Source of the DNA: Rhizobium sp. WYJ-E13
Lineage (GTDB): Bacteria; Pseudomonadota; Alphaproteobacteria; Rhizobiales; Rhizobiaceae
DNA length: 64,000 nucleotides
Assembly: GCF_018987265.1 (NCBI RefSeq)
Contig: NZ_CP076854.1
Coordinates: 930,001-994,000 of the forward strand
Direction of reading: 5' to 3'
The notes beneath the pieces were generated by a model that saw nothing but the letters and a program-made list of their open reading frames with translations, searched no databases and was not told the origin of the DNA. A program made the translations under genes and the position numbers. This document shows positions 26,870 through 35,605 of this stretch, piece after piece (the first letter of the stretch is position 1; every line of letters starts with the position of its first letter).

Positions 26870-28345
26870 TTGCGTATTTTCACGGCAGCACTGGCGACCG
26901 AAACCAATACGTTTTCCCCGATCTGTGTGGACCGCCGCGCGTTCGAGGCGTCTCTTTATGCCCCGCCCGGCCAGCATCCGGAAACGCCCACACTCTGCAC
27001 CGCGCCGATCACTGTCGGTCGCCGTGTCGCCGCTGAGAAGGGCTGGGAGCTGATCGAAGGCACGGCAGCCTGGGCAGACCCAGCCGGCCTCGTCAACCGC
27101 CAGGCCTACGAAGGGCTGCGAGACGAAATCCTCGACCAGCTCCGTGCCGCAATGCCTGTCGATGCCGTGGTTATGGGCCTGCATGGGGCAATGGTGGCTG
27201 CAGGATATGAGGACACGGAAGGCGACCTCCTGACCCGCATCCGCGACATCGTCGGGGCTGATGTGCTGATCTGCGCCGAGCTCGACCCACATAGCCATTT
27301 GACCAGGAAGCGTCTCGAAGCGCTGAATTTCGCAGTCTATTTCAAGGAATTTCCGCATACGGATTTCGTCGACCGCGCCGAGGATCTCTGGCACATCGCC
27401 GTCGACGCGCTTGAGGGCAGGGTAAAGCCTGTTAATTCGATATTCGACTGCCGGATGATCGATGTCTTCCCGACCTCACGCGATCCAATGCGTTCCTTCG
27501 TCGACAAGATCATGCGGATCGAGAAGGAAGATCCTGAAATCCTGTCGATCTCCGTGGTCCACGGCTTCATGGTCGGCGATGTGCCGGAGATGGGGACCAA
27601 GCTGCTTGTCGTCACCGACAACAATCCGCAAAAGGGTGCGGCCCTGGCGCGCGAGCTTGGCATGGAGCTATTTTCCAAGCGCGGCACTTTCATGGTGCCG
27701 CAGATCGACGAGAAGGAAGCCGTCTCCCGGGCGATGGCTGCCGAAGCCTGGCCGGTCGTCATTGCCGATGTATGGGACAATCCGGGCGGTGGGACGGCTG
27801 GCGATGCCACTGTCATTGTCGAGGAGCTTCTGGCCCGCGGTGTGGCAAGTGCTGCTGTCGGCACGATCTGGGATCCGGTCGCCGTTCAGATTTGTTTTGC
27901 CGCAGGCGAGGGGGCTGAAATTCCGCTGCGCTTCGGCGCGAAATCGGCGCCCGGAACCGGCAATCCCGTCGATGGCATGGTGAGGGTCGTCAAACTGGTG
28001 AAGAACGCCGAGATGCAGTTCGGCGAGAGCCTCGCCCCCTTCGGCGATGCGGCGCTTATCGTGCTTGATGGTATCGACATCATCCTGAATTCGACACGGG
28101 CGCAGAGCTTCGATCCGAGCCTGTTTTCCGTGATGGGCATCGATCCGACCAGGCAGAAGATCCTGGTGATCAAATCGACCAACCATTTCTTCGCATCCTT
28201 CTCGAAGATCGCCGCTGAAATCCTGTACTGTTCGGCGGGAACTCCCTATCCCAACAATCCGGCGACGACCCGCTATCGCCGGGCACCGAAGACCATCTGG
28301 CCGATCGTGGCCGACCCTCATGGAACCGAACGCGGAGCTGCCTGA
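26870..28345 (+). CDS. M81 family metallopeptidase (MlrC-like)
   Basis: 491 residues from TTG 26870 (GAGG upstream); the sequence begins RIFTAALATETNTFSP, the invariant start of MlrC proteins, so TTG is credible. Further hallmarks are VVMGLHGAMVAAGYEDTEGD, CAELDPHSHLT and KEFPHTD (metal-binding His), and DNPGGGTAGDAT. MlrC takes part in linear-peptide hydrolysis during microcystin degradation; most homologues, including this one, have unknown natural substrates. It is translationally close to the D-threonine aldolase-like gene that starts 2 bp later, which hints that both act on one D-amino-acid-containing compound. Confidence 0.92.
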   Translation: MRIFTAALATETNTFSPICVDRRAFEASLYAPPGQHPETPTLCTAPITVGRRVAAEKGWELIEGTAAWADPAGLVNRQAYEGLRDEILDQLRAAMPVDAVVMGLHGAMVAAGYEDTEGDLLTRIRDIVGADVLICAELDPHSHLTRKRLEALNFAVYFKEFPHTDFVDRAEDLWHIAVDALEGRVKPVNSIFDCRMIDVFPTSRDPMRSFVDKIMRIEKEDPEILSISVVHGFMVGDVPEMGTKLLVVTDNNPQKGAALARELGMELFSKRGTFMVPQIDEKEAVSRAMAAEAWPVVIADVWDNPGGGTAGDATVIVEELLARGVASAAVGTIWDPVAVQICFAAGEGAEIPLRFGAKSAPGTGNPVDGMVRVVKLVKNAEMQFGESLAPFGDAALIVLDGIDIILNSTRAQSFDPSLFSVMGIDPTRQKILVIKSTNHFFASFSKIAAEILYCSAGTPYPNNPATTRYRRAPKTIWPIVADPHGTERGAA

Positions 28346-28346
28346 G

Positions 28347-29447
28347 ATGCATGACAACCGGTTCGCCGTGGTCGCGAAGGCTGGAGACAGGATCACCGAT
28401 CTTTCCACGCCGCGCCCGATCATCGACGAGGACAAGCTGGCCGCCAACATATCAAGGGTTCAGTCCTACATGGACGAGCACGGGCTGAATTTCCGCCCGC
28501 ATATCAAGACGCACAAGATACCCGCACTTGCAGCCGCGCAAGTCGCGGCCGGCGCCAAGGGCATCAATTGCCAGAAGGTGACAGAGGCAGAGGTCTTTGC
28601 CGAAGCCGGTTTCGAAGACATCCTGATCACCTTCAATATTATCGGAGCCCCGAAGCTCGAACGGCTCGCAGCGCTGAACGATCGCATTTCCGGTCTCAAG
28701 GTCGTCGCCGACAGCCAAGTCACGGTCGACGGGCTGTCTGCACATTTTTCCGGCCGCAAACCGCTCACCGTCCTCGTGGAATGCGACACCGGCGGCGCGC
28801 GCTGCGGTGTGCAGACACCCGAGCAGGCGGTCTCGCTCGCCAGACGTATCCTTGCCGCCGACGGGCTGTCATTCGGTGGTATCCTCACCTATCCGAAGCC
28901 GCAGTCGGCTGATGCCGTCGAAGCCTTCATCCAGGCTACATTGAAGCAATTAGCGGCAGAGGGTATCGCCTGTCCGATCGTCAGCAACGGCGGAACACCC
29001 AGTCTCTTTCAAGCGCACCTGGTCAAGTCGGCGACCGAACACCGGGCCGGGACCTATATCTACAATGACCGGCAGATGATCCGGATGGGACATTGCACGC
29101 AAGACGATTGCGCGATGCACGTTTTGGCAACAGTGGTGTCACGGCCGAATGCCGACCGCGCCGTTATCGATGCAGGTTCGAAGGCGCTGACCTCCGATCT
29201 TCAGGGCTTTACCGATTTCGGCCTCGTCGTCGGATATCCCGAGGCGAAGATAGCCAGCCTCTCCGAAGAGCATGGCGTTATCGACCTTTCGGCCTGTACC
29301 GGTGCACGGCCTCAGATCGGCGAAAAGCTCTCCATCATCCCGAACCACACATGCGTGGTTTCGAACCTGTTCGATACGATGGTCTTCCATCGCAACGGCA
29401 TCGTCACGCGCGTCGAGGCCGTCGCCGCGCGCGGATTTGTCTGGTAG
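28347..29447 (+). CDS. D-threonine aldolase/D-serine dehydratase-like PLP enzyme
   Basis: 366 residues from ATG 28347, immediately after the M81 stop; ATG 28320 would overlap it by 26 bp. It has an alanine-racemase-type barrel with PLP Lys in FRPHIKTHK, VECDTGGARCGVQTPEQAV, the phosphate loop CPIVSNGGTPS, and C-terminal metal-binding His and Cys in IPNHTCVVSN. This combination marks the DSD1/D-threonine aldolase family, which cleaves beta-hydroxy-D-amino acids or deaminates D-serine. It is convergent with the ABC ATPase gene. Confidence 0.9.
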   Translation: MHDNRFAVVAKAGDRITDLSTPRPIIDEDKLAANISRVQSYMDEHGLNFRPHIKTHKIPALAAAQVAAGAKGINCQKVTEAEVFAEAGFEDILITFNIIGAPKLERLAALNDRISGLKVVADSQVTVDGLSAHFSGRKPLTVLVECDTGGARCGVQTPEQAVSLARRILAADGLSFGGILTYPKPQSADAVEAFIQATLKQLAAEGIACPIVSNGGTPSLFQAHLVKSATEHRAGTYIYNDRQMIRMGHCTQDDCAMHVLATVVSRPNADRAVIDAGSKALTSDLQGFTDFGLVVGYPEAKIASLSEEHGVIDLSACTGARPQIGEKLSIIPNHTCVVSNLFDTMVFHRNGIVTRVEAVAARGFVW

Positions 29448-29463
29448 CTGATCAATCGACCCT

Positions 29464-30597
29464 TCACGCCGTTGCCGGAGCCAGCAGGCTCATGTCGATA
29501 TCGGTGAGTTCGACGCGGCGTTCGAAGGCGACACCGTCCTCGTCAAAGAGATGGCAATCCGCGGCGTTGATGCCGACGGCAACCGGCGCCTCTGTGCGGA
29601 TACCGACACTGCCGGGCAGCATGGCGCAGAAGTTTTCCGTTTCGCTGCCGAGCGCCGCATAGGCCACGGTGTTCGCGCCAAGCCGCTCGATGACGCTGGG
29701 CGTAACCGTCAGCGAAATATCGCCGGAACTGAGCTGGATATGTTCCGGCCGGATACCGAGTGTCATCATCTTACCGACCATACCGTCACGCGGCTTTACG
29801 GGCAGGGTTGCCATCTGGCCGCGATAGTCGACGGTGACGCCTGCCTCGCTTGCCGACGTGCAGGTCACGGGCAGGAAATTCATTTTCGGATTGCCGATGA
29901 AGCCGGCGACGAACTGGTTGGCGGGCTTATGGTAGAGCTCGAGCGGCGCACCGGTCTGTGAAATATTGCCGGCATCCAGGACGACGATGCGGTCGGCCAT
30001 CGTCATGGCTTCCACCTGGTCGTGGGTCACATAGATCATCGTCGCCTTCAACTGCCGGTGCAGCTTGGCGAGTTCGATGCGCATGTCGGCGCGAAGGGCT
30101 GCATCAAGGTTGGAAAGAGGCTCGTCGAACAGGAAGATCTTTGGCTCGCGGACGATGGCGCGGCCGATCGCGACGCGCTGGCGCTGTCCGCCCGAGAGCA
30201 TGCCGGGTTTCTGCTGCAGCCGCGTTTCGAGATGCAGGATACGAGCGGCATTCTCGACCTTGGCCTTGAGCTTTTCCTCCTCCATCTTTTCCACACGAAG
30301 AGGGAAGGCGATATTTTCGAAAACCGTCATGTGCGGGTAGAGCGCATAGGACTGGAAGACCATGGCGATGCCGCGCTTGACCGGCGGCAGGTCGTTGACC
30401 CTGACGCCATTGATGATGATGTCGCCTTTGCTCGTCGCATCAAGACCTGCGATCATGCGCAGGAGGGTGGACTTGCCGCATCCCGAAGGCCCGACGAAGA
30501 CGACGAACTCGCCGTCCCTGACGTCGAGTTCGACGCCTTTCAGAACTTCGTAGTCGCCATAGAATTTCTGAACCTTGTTGAGCTGAAGCTGTCCCAA
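29464..30597 (-). CDS. Sugar ABC transporter ATP-binding protein (MsmK/UgpC type)
   Basis: 377 residues from TTG 30597 with GGAGACAG upstream, giving the usual start GQLQLNKVQKFYGDYEVLKG; the frame is open to 30630. Walker A GPSGCGKST, VFQSYALYPHMTVFENIAFP, signature MLSGGQRQR, Walker B IFLFDEPLSNLD and YVTHDQVEAMT are all present, with a MalK-type C-terminal domain (FIGNPKMNFLPV, LGIRPEHIQL). Last gene of the operon Gfo/Idh-permease-permease-SBP-ATPase, separated from the binding-protein gene by a strong hairpin. Confidence 0.94.
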   Translation of the reverse strand: MGQLQLNKVQKFYGDYEVLKGVELDVRDGEFVVFVGPSGCGKSTLLRMIAGLDATSKGDIIINGVRVNDLPPVKRGIAMVFQSYALYPHMTVFENIAFPLRVEKMEEEKLKAKVENAARILHLETRLQQKPGMLSGGQRQRVAIGRAIVREPKIFLFDEPLSNLDAALRADMRIELAKLHRQLKATMIYVTHDQVEAMTMADRIVVLDAGNISQTGAPLELYHKPANQFVAGFIGNPKMNFLPVTCTSASEAGVTVDYRGQMATLPVKPRDGMVGKMMTLGIRPEHIQLSSGDISLTVTPSVIERLGANTVAYAALGSETENFCAMLPGSVGIRTEAPVAVGINAADCHLFDEDGVAFERRVELTDIDMSLLAPATA

Positions 30598-30640
30598 AAA
30601 TCTGTCTCCGGTCCCGGCCTGAATGCGCAAGAGTTTGGTC

Positions 30641-30677
30641 GTCGAGGATCGCAGATCGTCGACCTGCGATCCTCGAC
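30641..30677 (-). repeat. Perfect 14-bp inverted repeat between SBP and ATPase genes
   Basis: GTCGAGGATCGCAG (30641-30654) and CTGCGATCCTCGAC (30664-30677) around a 9-base loop. It starts 7 bp after the binding-protein stop codon in transcript order. There is no T-run on the minus strand, so it is more likely an mRNA-stabilising or partial-attenuation hairpin, which would keep the binding protein more abundant than the ATPase. Confidence 0.75.
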
Positions 30678-30683
30678 GTCGAT

Positions 30684-31913
30684 TTACTTGAAGGCCTCGA
30701 TCTCGCCGGCCGCCTTCTTCAGAGCGGCTTCAGGCTCGGCCTTGCCGGTGACGACGGACTGGACCATCTCGATCATCGAATTCTGGAAGCCCTTGTAATC
30801 GGTGAAAAGCGGCTCGGGACCACCGAAGGCGATGCCGTCGATGAACGGCTTCCACGACGGGTCGGCCTTGACGAATTCGTCGACCTTGGCGGACGGACGC
30901 AGCGGGGTGAGGCCCGCACCGCCCTGGAGCTCGTATTCACCCTGCGGACCCGGCGAGGTGATGTACTTGGCAAATTCCGCCGCCTTTTCTTCGACCCCCG
31001 TGCCCTTGAATACGACGAGGCTGTCGGTAATCAGCAGCGTGCCTTCACCCTTGGCCGAAGGTCCGAGCGGCAGCGCTGCGACGCCCCAGTTGATCTTGGT
31101 GTCTTTCAGGCGGGCAGCAGCGCCCGAACCTGCCTGTATCATGCCGACCTTGCCGTCGAGGAAAATGGCACGGATTTCATTTTGTTCGTAGGCGGTTGCG
31201 CCTTCGACGGAGTAGGGGATGATGTCCTTGTAGGCCTGCAGGGCAGCCAGCACTTCCGGGCTGTCCATGACGATCTTGTCGCCATCGATGACCTTACCGT
31301 TATTCGTGTAAACCCAATGCATGAACTGATGCATGGTGTTGTCGAAAGTCTTGGCCGGAAGACCGTAGCCTGCGATACCGGTCTTTTCCTTGATGGCTTT
31401 GGCATCGGCGATTTCTTCGGCCCAGGTCTTGGGCGGCGTTTCCGGGTCGAGGCCGGCCTGCTTGAAGAGGTCCTTGTTCCAGTAGAGGGCCTTGGTCGAG
31501 AATGCGACCGGCACGCCCCACTGCGTATCGTTAAAGGTGACGGTATCGACGATGTTGGGATAATAGCTTTTCTTCTCTTCGTCGGTCATGGGCACCGGAA
31601 CGATCAACTCGTTCTGGGCGAATTCCTTGAGCGTACGCGAGCCAACATAGGCCATGCCGACCGGCGTGCCTGCTGCAGCAAGCGTCGTCGCCTTGTCCTG
31701 GCACTGTTCCCAGCCGACAACTTCCGGCTTGACCTTCCAGCCGGCATTTTTGCCTTCCCATTCCTTGATGTACTTCTCATGGATGGGGTCGATCTTGTCG
31801 CCGCAATAGATCCAGCTGATTTCCTGGTCAGCGGCATGAGCAGTCATGGTACCGAGCGCGGTGGAGCCGAGCAGGGCGAGGGCCATGAGCCCGGTCTTGA
31901 ATTGGATTGTCAC
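30684..31913 (-). CDS. Extracellular sugar-binding protein, ABC family 1
   Basis: 409 residues from GTG 31913 with GGGAG upstream. A signal peptide (FKTGLMALALLGSTALGTMT, cleavage near AHAAD) is followed by the family-1 solute-binding fold: VEVGWEQCQDK-like hinge region (PEVVGWEQCQDKATTLAAAG), VPVAFSTKALYWNKDLFKQA, GLDPETPPKTWAEEIADAKA, and AAEFAKYITSPGPQGEYELQ near the end. It is periplasmic and captures the substrate for the two permeases upstream. Context (GH20, SDR, Gfo/Idh, SIS regulator) points to an amino sugar or oligosaccharide. Confidence 0.93.
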   Translation of the reverse strand: MTIQFKTGLMALALLGSTALGTMTAHAADQEISWIYCGDKIDPIHEKYIKEWEGKNAGWKVKPEVVGWEQCQDKATTLAAAGTPVGMAYVGSRTLKEFAQNELIVPVPMTDEEKKSYYPNIVDTVTFNDTQWGVPVAFSTKALYWNKDLFKQAGLDPETPPKTWAEEIADAKAIKEKTGIAGYGLPAKTFDNTMHQFMHWVYTNNGKVIDGDKIVMDSPEVLAALQAYKDIIPYSVEGATAYEQNEIRAIFLDGKVGMIQAGSGAAARLKDTKINWGVAALPLGPSAKGEGTLLITDSLVVFKGTGVEEKAAEFAKYITSPGPQGEYELQGGAGLTPLRPSAKVDEFVKADPSWKPFIDGIAFGGPEPLFTDYKGFQNSMIEMVQSVVTGKAEPEAALKKAAGEIEAFK

Positions 31914-31952
31914 TTTTTAGCTCCCGTTTTCTCTGGTGGTTCTGGTCTTGTC

Positions 31953-32813
31953 TTACTGTTTCACCGCGCCGGCGGTCAGACCGCTGACGAGATACCGTTG
32001 AAGGAAGAAAATCACGATCATTGCTGGCGCGATGCCAACGAAACTTGCGGCCATCAGCTCATTCCAAACGACTTCCTGACGGCCGAAATAGGCGAAGAGT
32101 CCAACTGGCAGCGGTGCGAATTCGGTCTTGGAGTTGAAGGTCAGGGCGTAGATGAACTGCTGGGCGTAGGATCCGATGAAGGTGGTGATCGCCACCACTG
32201 TAACGCCGGGCATGGCGATCGGCAGGATGACGCGCCGCAGCGTGTAGAAATGGCTGGCGCCGTCGACAAAGGCCGCTTCATCCAATTCCCTCGGAATGCG
32301 CATCATATAGGTGCGAAGTAGCCAGATCGCCGAGGGGATCAGGAAGGCGATGCCCGGGACCATGATGGCGAAATAGGTATTCAAGAGGCCGAAGGAGCGC
32401 ATCAGCCGGAAGAGAGGAATGAGCAATACAGCGCCCGAAAACATGTTGACCGCCAAGAACGCGCCGAGCAGCAGCCCGGCGCCTTTGAACTCGAAGCGCG
32501 CGAAGGCATAGGAAGCCGGAACGACGAGGATCAGCACAGCGGTGGTGACGACGGTCGAGATAAAGAAGGAATTGAAGATGTATCGTGCAAAGCCCGGTAC
32601 GCTGACCCACATCGTCCGGTAGGCCTCAAACGAGCCGTTTTCGGGAATGAACCGGTAGGGGGAAGAAAACAGCTGGCTCAGAGGTTTCAGCGAGACGAGA
32701 AAACCCTCGACGAAGGGGGCGAGAACGAAGGTGAGGAACACCAGGATACCGGCATAGATGCCGACGACTTCATACCATTTGTACCGATTGATCAGCAGAT
32801 GGGGTGTCTTCAT
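31953..32813 (-). CDS. Sugar ABC transporter permease (MalG type)
   Basis: 286 residues, ATG 32813 overlapping the preceding permease stop by 4 bp (ATGA). Six membrane segments, the EAA loop DEAAFVDGASHFYTLRRVIL and the MalG-type end YLVSGLTAGAVKQ are present. It is the second permease of the operon and is followed by the binding-protein gene after 39 bp. Confidence 0.93.
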   Translation of the reverse strand: MKTPHLLINRYKWYEVVGIYAGILVFLTFVLAPFVEGFLVSLKPLSQLFSSPYRFIPENGSFEAYRTMWVSVPGFARYIFNSFFISTVVTTAVLILVVPASYAFARFEFKGAGLLLGAFLAVNMFSGAVLLIPLFRLMRSFGLLNTYFAIMVPGIAFLIPSAIWLLRTYMMRIPRELDEAAFVDGASHFYTLRRVILPIAMPGVTVVAITTFIGSYAQQFIYALTFNSKTEFAPLPVGLFAYFGRQEVVWNELMAASFVGIAPAMIVIFFLQRYLVSGLTAGAVKQ

Positions 32814-33694
32814 CGCTTGTCTCCGGAAGCAAGGTGGCTGGTAATGCGGAAGTAGCAGACGCAGAAGATCGAAAGGAAGATGCAGATCAGCACGGCGCGC
32901 GCGGCGCCTTCGCCATATTTGTTCGAACCGATCGCCGTGCGATAGGTATCGATGATCATCGTCGTGGTCTCGCCGCTCGGGCCGCCCCGCGTCAGGATCC
33001 AGATAATGTCGAAGGAGTTGAAAGTGGAGATCAGCGACAGCATCGACATAGTGATCATCGAGGGCACGATCAGCGGCAGAGTGATGCGACGGAAACGATA
33101 GAAGCGCCCGGCGCCATCCGTCCAGGCTGCCTCATAGAGATCCTGCGGGATTGCCTGCATGGCGGCCAGCATATAGAGCGTCACCATCGGAACGCCGATC
33201 CATACATCGGTGATGATCGTCGCCCAGAAGGCAGTCGACCCTTCGGCAAGGAAGGCGACTGGGCCGGAGACGAGGCCAAAGCGCTGAAGCATGCCGGAAA
33301 TCATCCCGAACTGGCCATTATACATCCAGCCCCACATGAAGATGCCGATTGCCATCGGAACGATCCATGGTGGCATTGTCAATACGCGAAAGAGCGCGCG
33401 GCCGGGCACGGCGGCGTTCAGCATGGTGGCGCCGAAGACGCCGATGATCATCTTGATCGAGACAGAGAAAAACGTCCAGATGAAGGTCCGGATGATGACC
33501 TCGGCGAAGGTCGAATTGAAGATCTTGCCGTAGTTGACCCAGCCCACCCAGTTGGTGGTCTTCTTCAGCGATGCGTCAGTGAACGACAGGATGAAGGTGT
33601 CGAGTAGCGGATAGGCAACGATCACAGTGACGTAGAGGACAGCCGGAAGGAGAAGGATCCAGGCGAAGATGACGGCACTTTTCTGAGCACTCAT
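32810..33694 (-). CDS. Sugar ABC transporter permease (MalF type)
   Basis: 294 residues, ATG 33694 with GAGGAGAACGG upstream. Six membrane segments (AVIFAWILLLPAVLYVTVIV onward), the EAA loop YEAAWTDGAGRFYRFRRITL, and a large periplasmic loop after helix 1 are typical of MalF/UgpA subunits. It lies 13 bp after the Gfo/Idh gene in the same operon. Confidence 0.93.
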   Translation of the reverse strand: MSAQKSAVIFAWILLLPAVLYVTVIVAYPLLDTFILSFTDASLKKTTNWVGWVNYGKIFNSTFAEVIIRTFIWTFFSVSIKMIIGVFGATMLNAAVPGRALFRVLTMPPWIVPMAIGIFMWGWMYNGQFGMISGMLQRFGLVSGPVAFLAEGSTAFWATIITDVWIGVPMVTLYMLAAMQAIPQDLYEAAWTDGAGRFYRFRRITLPLIVPSMITMSMLSLISTFNSFDIIWILTRGGPSGETTTMIIDTYRTAIGSNKYGEGAARAVLICIFLSIFCVCYFRITSHLASGDKR

Positions 33695-33707
33695 CTTGCC
33701 GTTCTCC

Positions 33708-34865
33708 TCAGGCCGCTCTGGCGTGTAGCGCCTCGTCGAACCGGTCCCATATGGGACGAAGGTCGATTACGGCCTTCTTCATGCGAGCCTCGTCCATGGC
33801 GAGGGCGAGAATACCCGCCTCCAACGCGTTGAGCGTGGAGACCGGGAGTTCCGAACCGGTGCGCACGCTCTGCAGAATATCGGCCGCCATCTGCTCGTCG
33901 GCGCCGTAATGCTGCGACAACTCGGTCGCGGCATATTTGTTTCCGACGATCTTGTTGCCGGTCAGCTGCTCGTGGACATCGAGATAACCGCGGACGAAGT
34001 CGCCTTCAGCCATGCCGCGCGAGCCCATGATGGCGAAGCGGCGGAACTGGTCCGGAACATTCAGGTTGGTATGAAAATTCATGCCGACGCCATTTGCGTA
34101 TTCGACGATCGCCACCTGGTAATCGATGATGTCGGCATCGCTGTCGAACACCTTGTCCGAGCCCATCCAGCCGCTCGGCTTGCTGTGGAAGAGTTCCAGA
34201 TCGTTGATCCCTTCGCGCGCCGGGTCGTTGGCGGGGATAAAGCTCTTGCGGCCGCCGAAGCTTGCAACACGTTCGGGACGGGCGCCGACCACACCATTAT
34301 AGAGGTCGAGGTCGTGGCAGCATTTTTCCAGCATGAAACTGCCGGAATAGCGCTCGTAGCGGCGCCAGTCGCGCATGAAGAATGCGCCGTGATAGGGCTC
34401 GATATGCTCGGAGGCTTCGATGGAAACGATATGCCCGAGCTTGCCCTCGGCCTGGATGGCACGCAGATCCTTATAAAGGGGGGAGTAGCGCAGCACGAGA
34501 CCGACCATCAGCCGCTCATGGCCGAACTTCGCCATCAGATGGGCAAGTTCGATGCTCTCGGCGATCGTCGTCACGATCGGCTTTTCGCAGAAGACCTTAA
34601 GACCAGCCTCGAGACCGAGGCGGATATGATCGAGATGCATGTGATTGGGAGAGCCGATCATCAAGAGATCGAGCTTTTCTGAAGCAAGGAGCTCTTGCGG
34701 CGAACCATAAGCCTTGCCGACAGAGACGCCCTTTTCCGTCAGTCCGGGAAGTCCTGCGGGGTCCGGATCGACGTAACCGACGATCTCGAAGCTGCTGTCG
34801 ATAGCCTTGAAGACATAGCCAAGATACCCGAGCCGGAATCCCAGCCCTATGATTCCCACTTTCAT
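33708..34865 (-). CDS. Gfo/Idh/MocA family oxidoreductase
   Basis: 385 residues from ATG 34865; the frame is open to 34913 but MKVGIIGLGFRLGYLG is the natural start. The N-terminal Rossmann fold has GLGFRLGYLG, MIGSPNHMHLDHIRLGLEAG and CEKPIVTT (the conserved EKP with catalytic Lys); the C-terminal alpha/beta substrate domain carries SGSFMLEKCCHDLDLYNG with the catalytic Asp-His type set. Members oxidise sugars, inositols or aminosugars using NAD(P). It is the first gene of the operon, so probably acts on the imported sugar. Confidence 0.92.
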   Translation of the reverse strand: MKVGIIGLGFRLGYLGYVFKAIDSSFEIVGYVDPDPAGLPGLTEKGVSVGKAYGSPQELLASEKLDLLMIGSPNHMHLDHIRLGLEAGLKVFCEKPIVTTIAESIELAHLMAKFGHERLMVGLVLRYSPLYKDLRAIQAEGKLGHIVSIEASEHIEPYHGAFFMRDWRRYERYSGSFMLEKCCHDLDLYNGVVGARPERVASFGGRKSFIPANDPAREGINDLELFHSKPSGWMGSDKVFDSDADIIDYQVAIVEYANGVGMNFHTNLNVPDQFRRFAIMGSRGMAEGDFVRGYLDVHEQLTGNKIVGNKYAATELSQHYGADEQMAADILQSVRTGSELPVSTLNALEAGILALAMDEARMKKAVIDLRPIWDRFDEALHARAA

Positions 34866-34887
34866 GCGAGCAATGTTCCCAATTCGT

Positions 34888-34976
34888 AATTTATTTTCTT
34901 CAGGTTGGGACAAAAAATGAAGGCCGTCAACTGGAAACGGGTTTCAAAGGGGATTGATGAAATTAATTTTCATCAA
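34888..34976. promoter_or_regulatory. Operator-like cluster upstream of the Gfo/Idh-ABC operon
   Basis: Three elements lie within 90 bp: AATTTATTTTCTT (34888-34900), the LacI-like inverted repeat GAAAC-GG-GTTTC (34934-34945), and the palindrome TTGATGAAA-N5-TTTCATCAA (34954-34976), whose core contains a second AATT-N-TTTTC element. The right arm of the last palindrome abuts the broken end of an ISNCY remnant, so part of the symmetry may come from the junction. Confidence 0.5.
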
Positions 34977-35340
34977 CGATTGGCTGGTGGGCGATGTTCC
35001 ACCCGGCTCTTGGCCCGCGAAATGTTGGCGCAGATAATGTCTATGTTCAGCTCATAAAGCGGCCGGCCAAATTGCGTCAGGCCGCGCGTCCGGTCTTTCT
35101 CTGGCGCATGGGTGGAGCGAAAGACGCCGTGCTTGTCGCTACAGAAGGCCAGCGGCTGCCCCATTGCTGCAGATACGCCTTCGTCGCATGCAGATAGTCG
35201 AACGTATTCTCCGATCCGGCAAAGCGAGATTGCAATTCTTTCTGCGACATGGTGATCAAACAGGACATGACGACTCCGACCGCTCCTGATCTCGACCAGG
35301 CTGAAGGTCGTCATCCTTGCTCCCAACGTTGGCTTTGACC
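34973..35340 (-). pseudogene. ISNCY-family transposase remnant, C-terminal catalytic part
   Basis: Two leftward frames together give FAGSENTFDYLHATKAYLQQ, then QPLAFCSDKHGVFRS, LTQFGRPLYELNIDIICANI and AKSRVE. This order (SENTF.YxxAT.xYL, YSDKHxVFR, MTQFGRALxELNIDIICAN, AKGRVER) is that of the DDE core of ISNCY transposases. The frame breaks between the two parts, the N-terminal half is gone, and the C-terminus stops right after RVE. A dead, truncated element. Confidence 0.75.
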
Positions 35341-35358
35341 AGTGCATCGAGAGGCGAG

Positions 35359-35392
35359 ACTGTCGCATCTCTAACTGGCCCAACTGTCGCAT
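35359..35392. mobile_element. Probable ISNCY terminal repeats
   Basis: Two copies of ACTGTCGCAT (35359-35368 and 35383-35392), 24 bp apart, lie just upstream of the transposase remnant. Repeated short motifs of this kind occur at ISNCY ends; I infer this is the left end of the same dead element. Confidence 0.4.
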
Positions 35393-35605
35393 TACTAAAT
35401 AGCCGCTACACATGAACATCGCATAACATACGTTATGGAACTCATAGGGGAATAGTTTGCGTGGAATTCTGTACCGCCGGACCAAAGACCGGATTTATAG
35501 GAACGAAACGCTAAAAAACCGAAACTAGAGCCGGATCGGTATCTACTACGCGAATTTATTCCCACTCGTTTAGTGGCGCCTGGCTGCCGAATTTGCCCGT
35601 CAACC

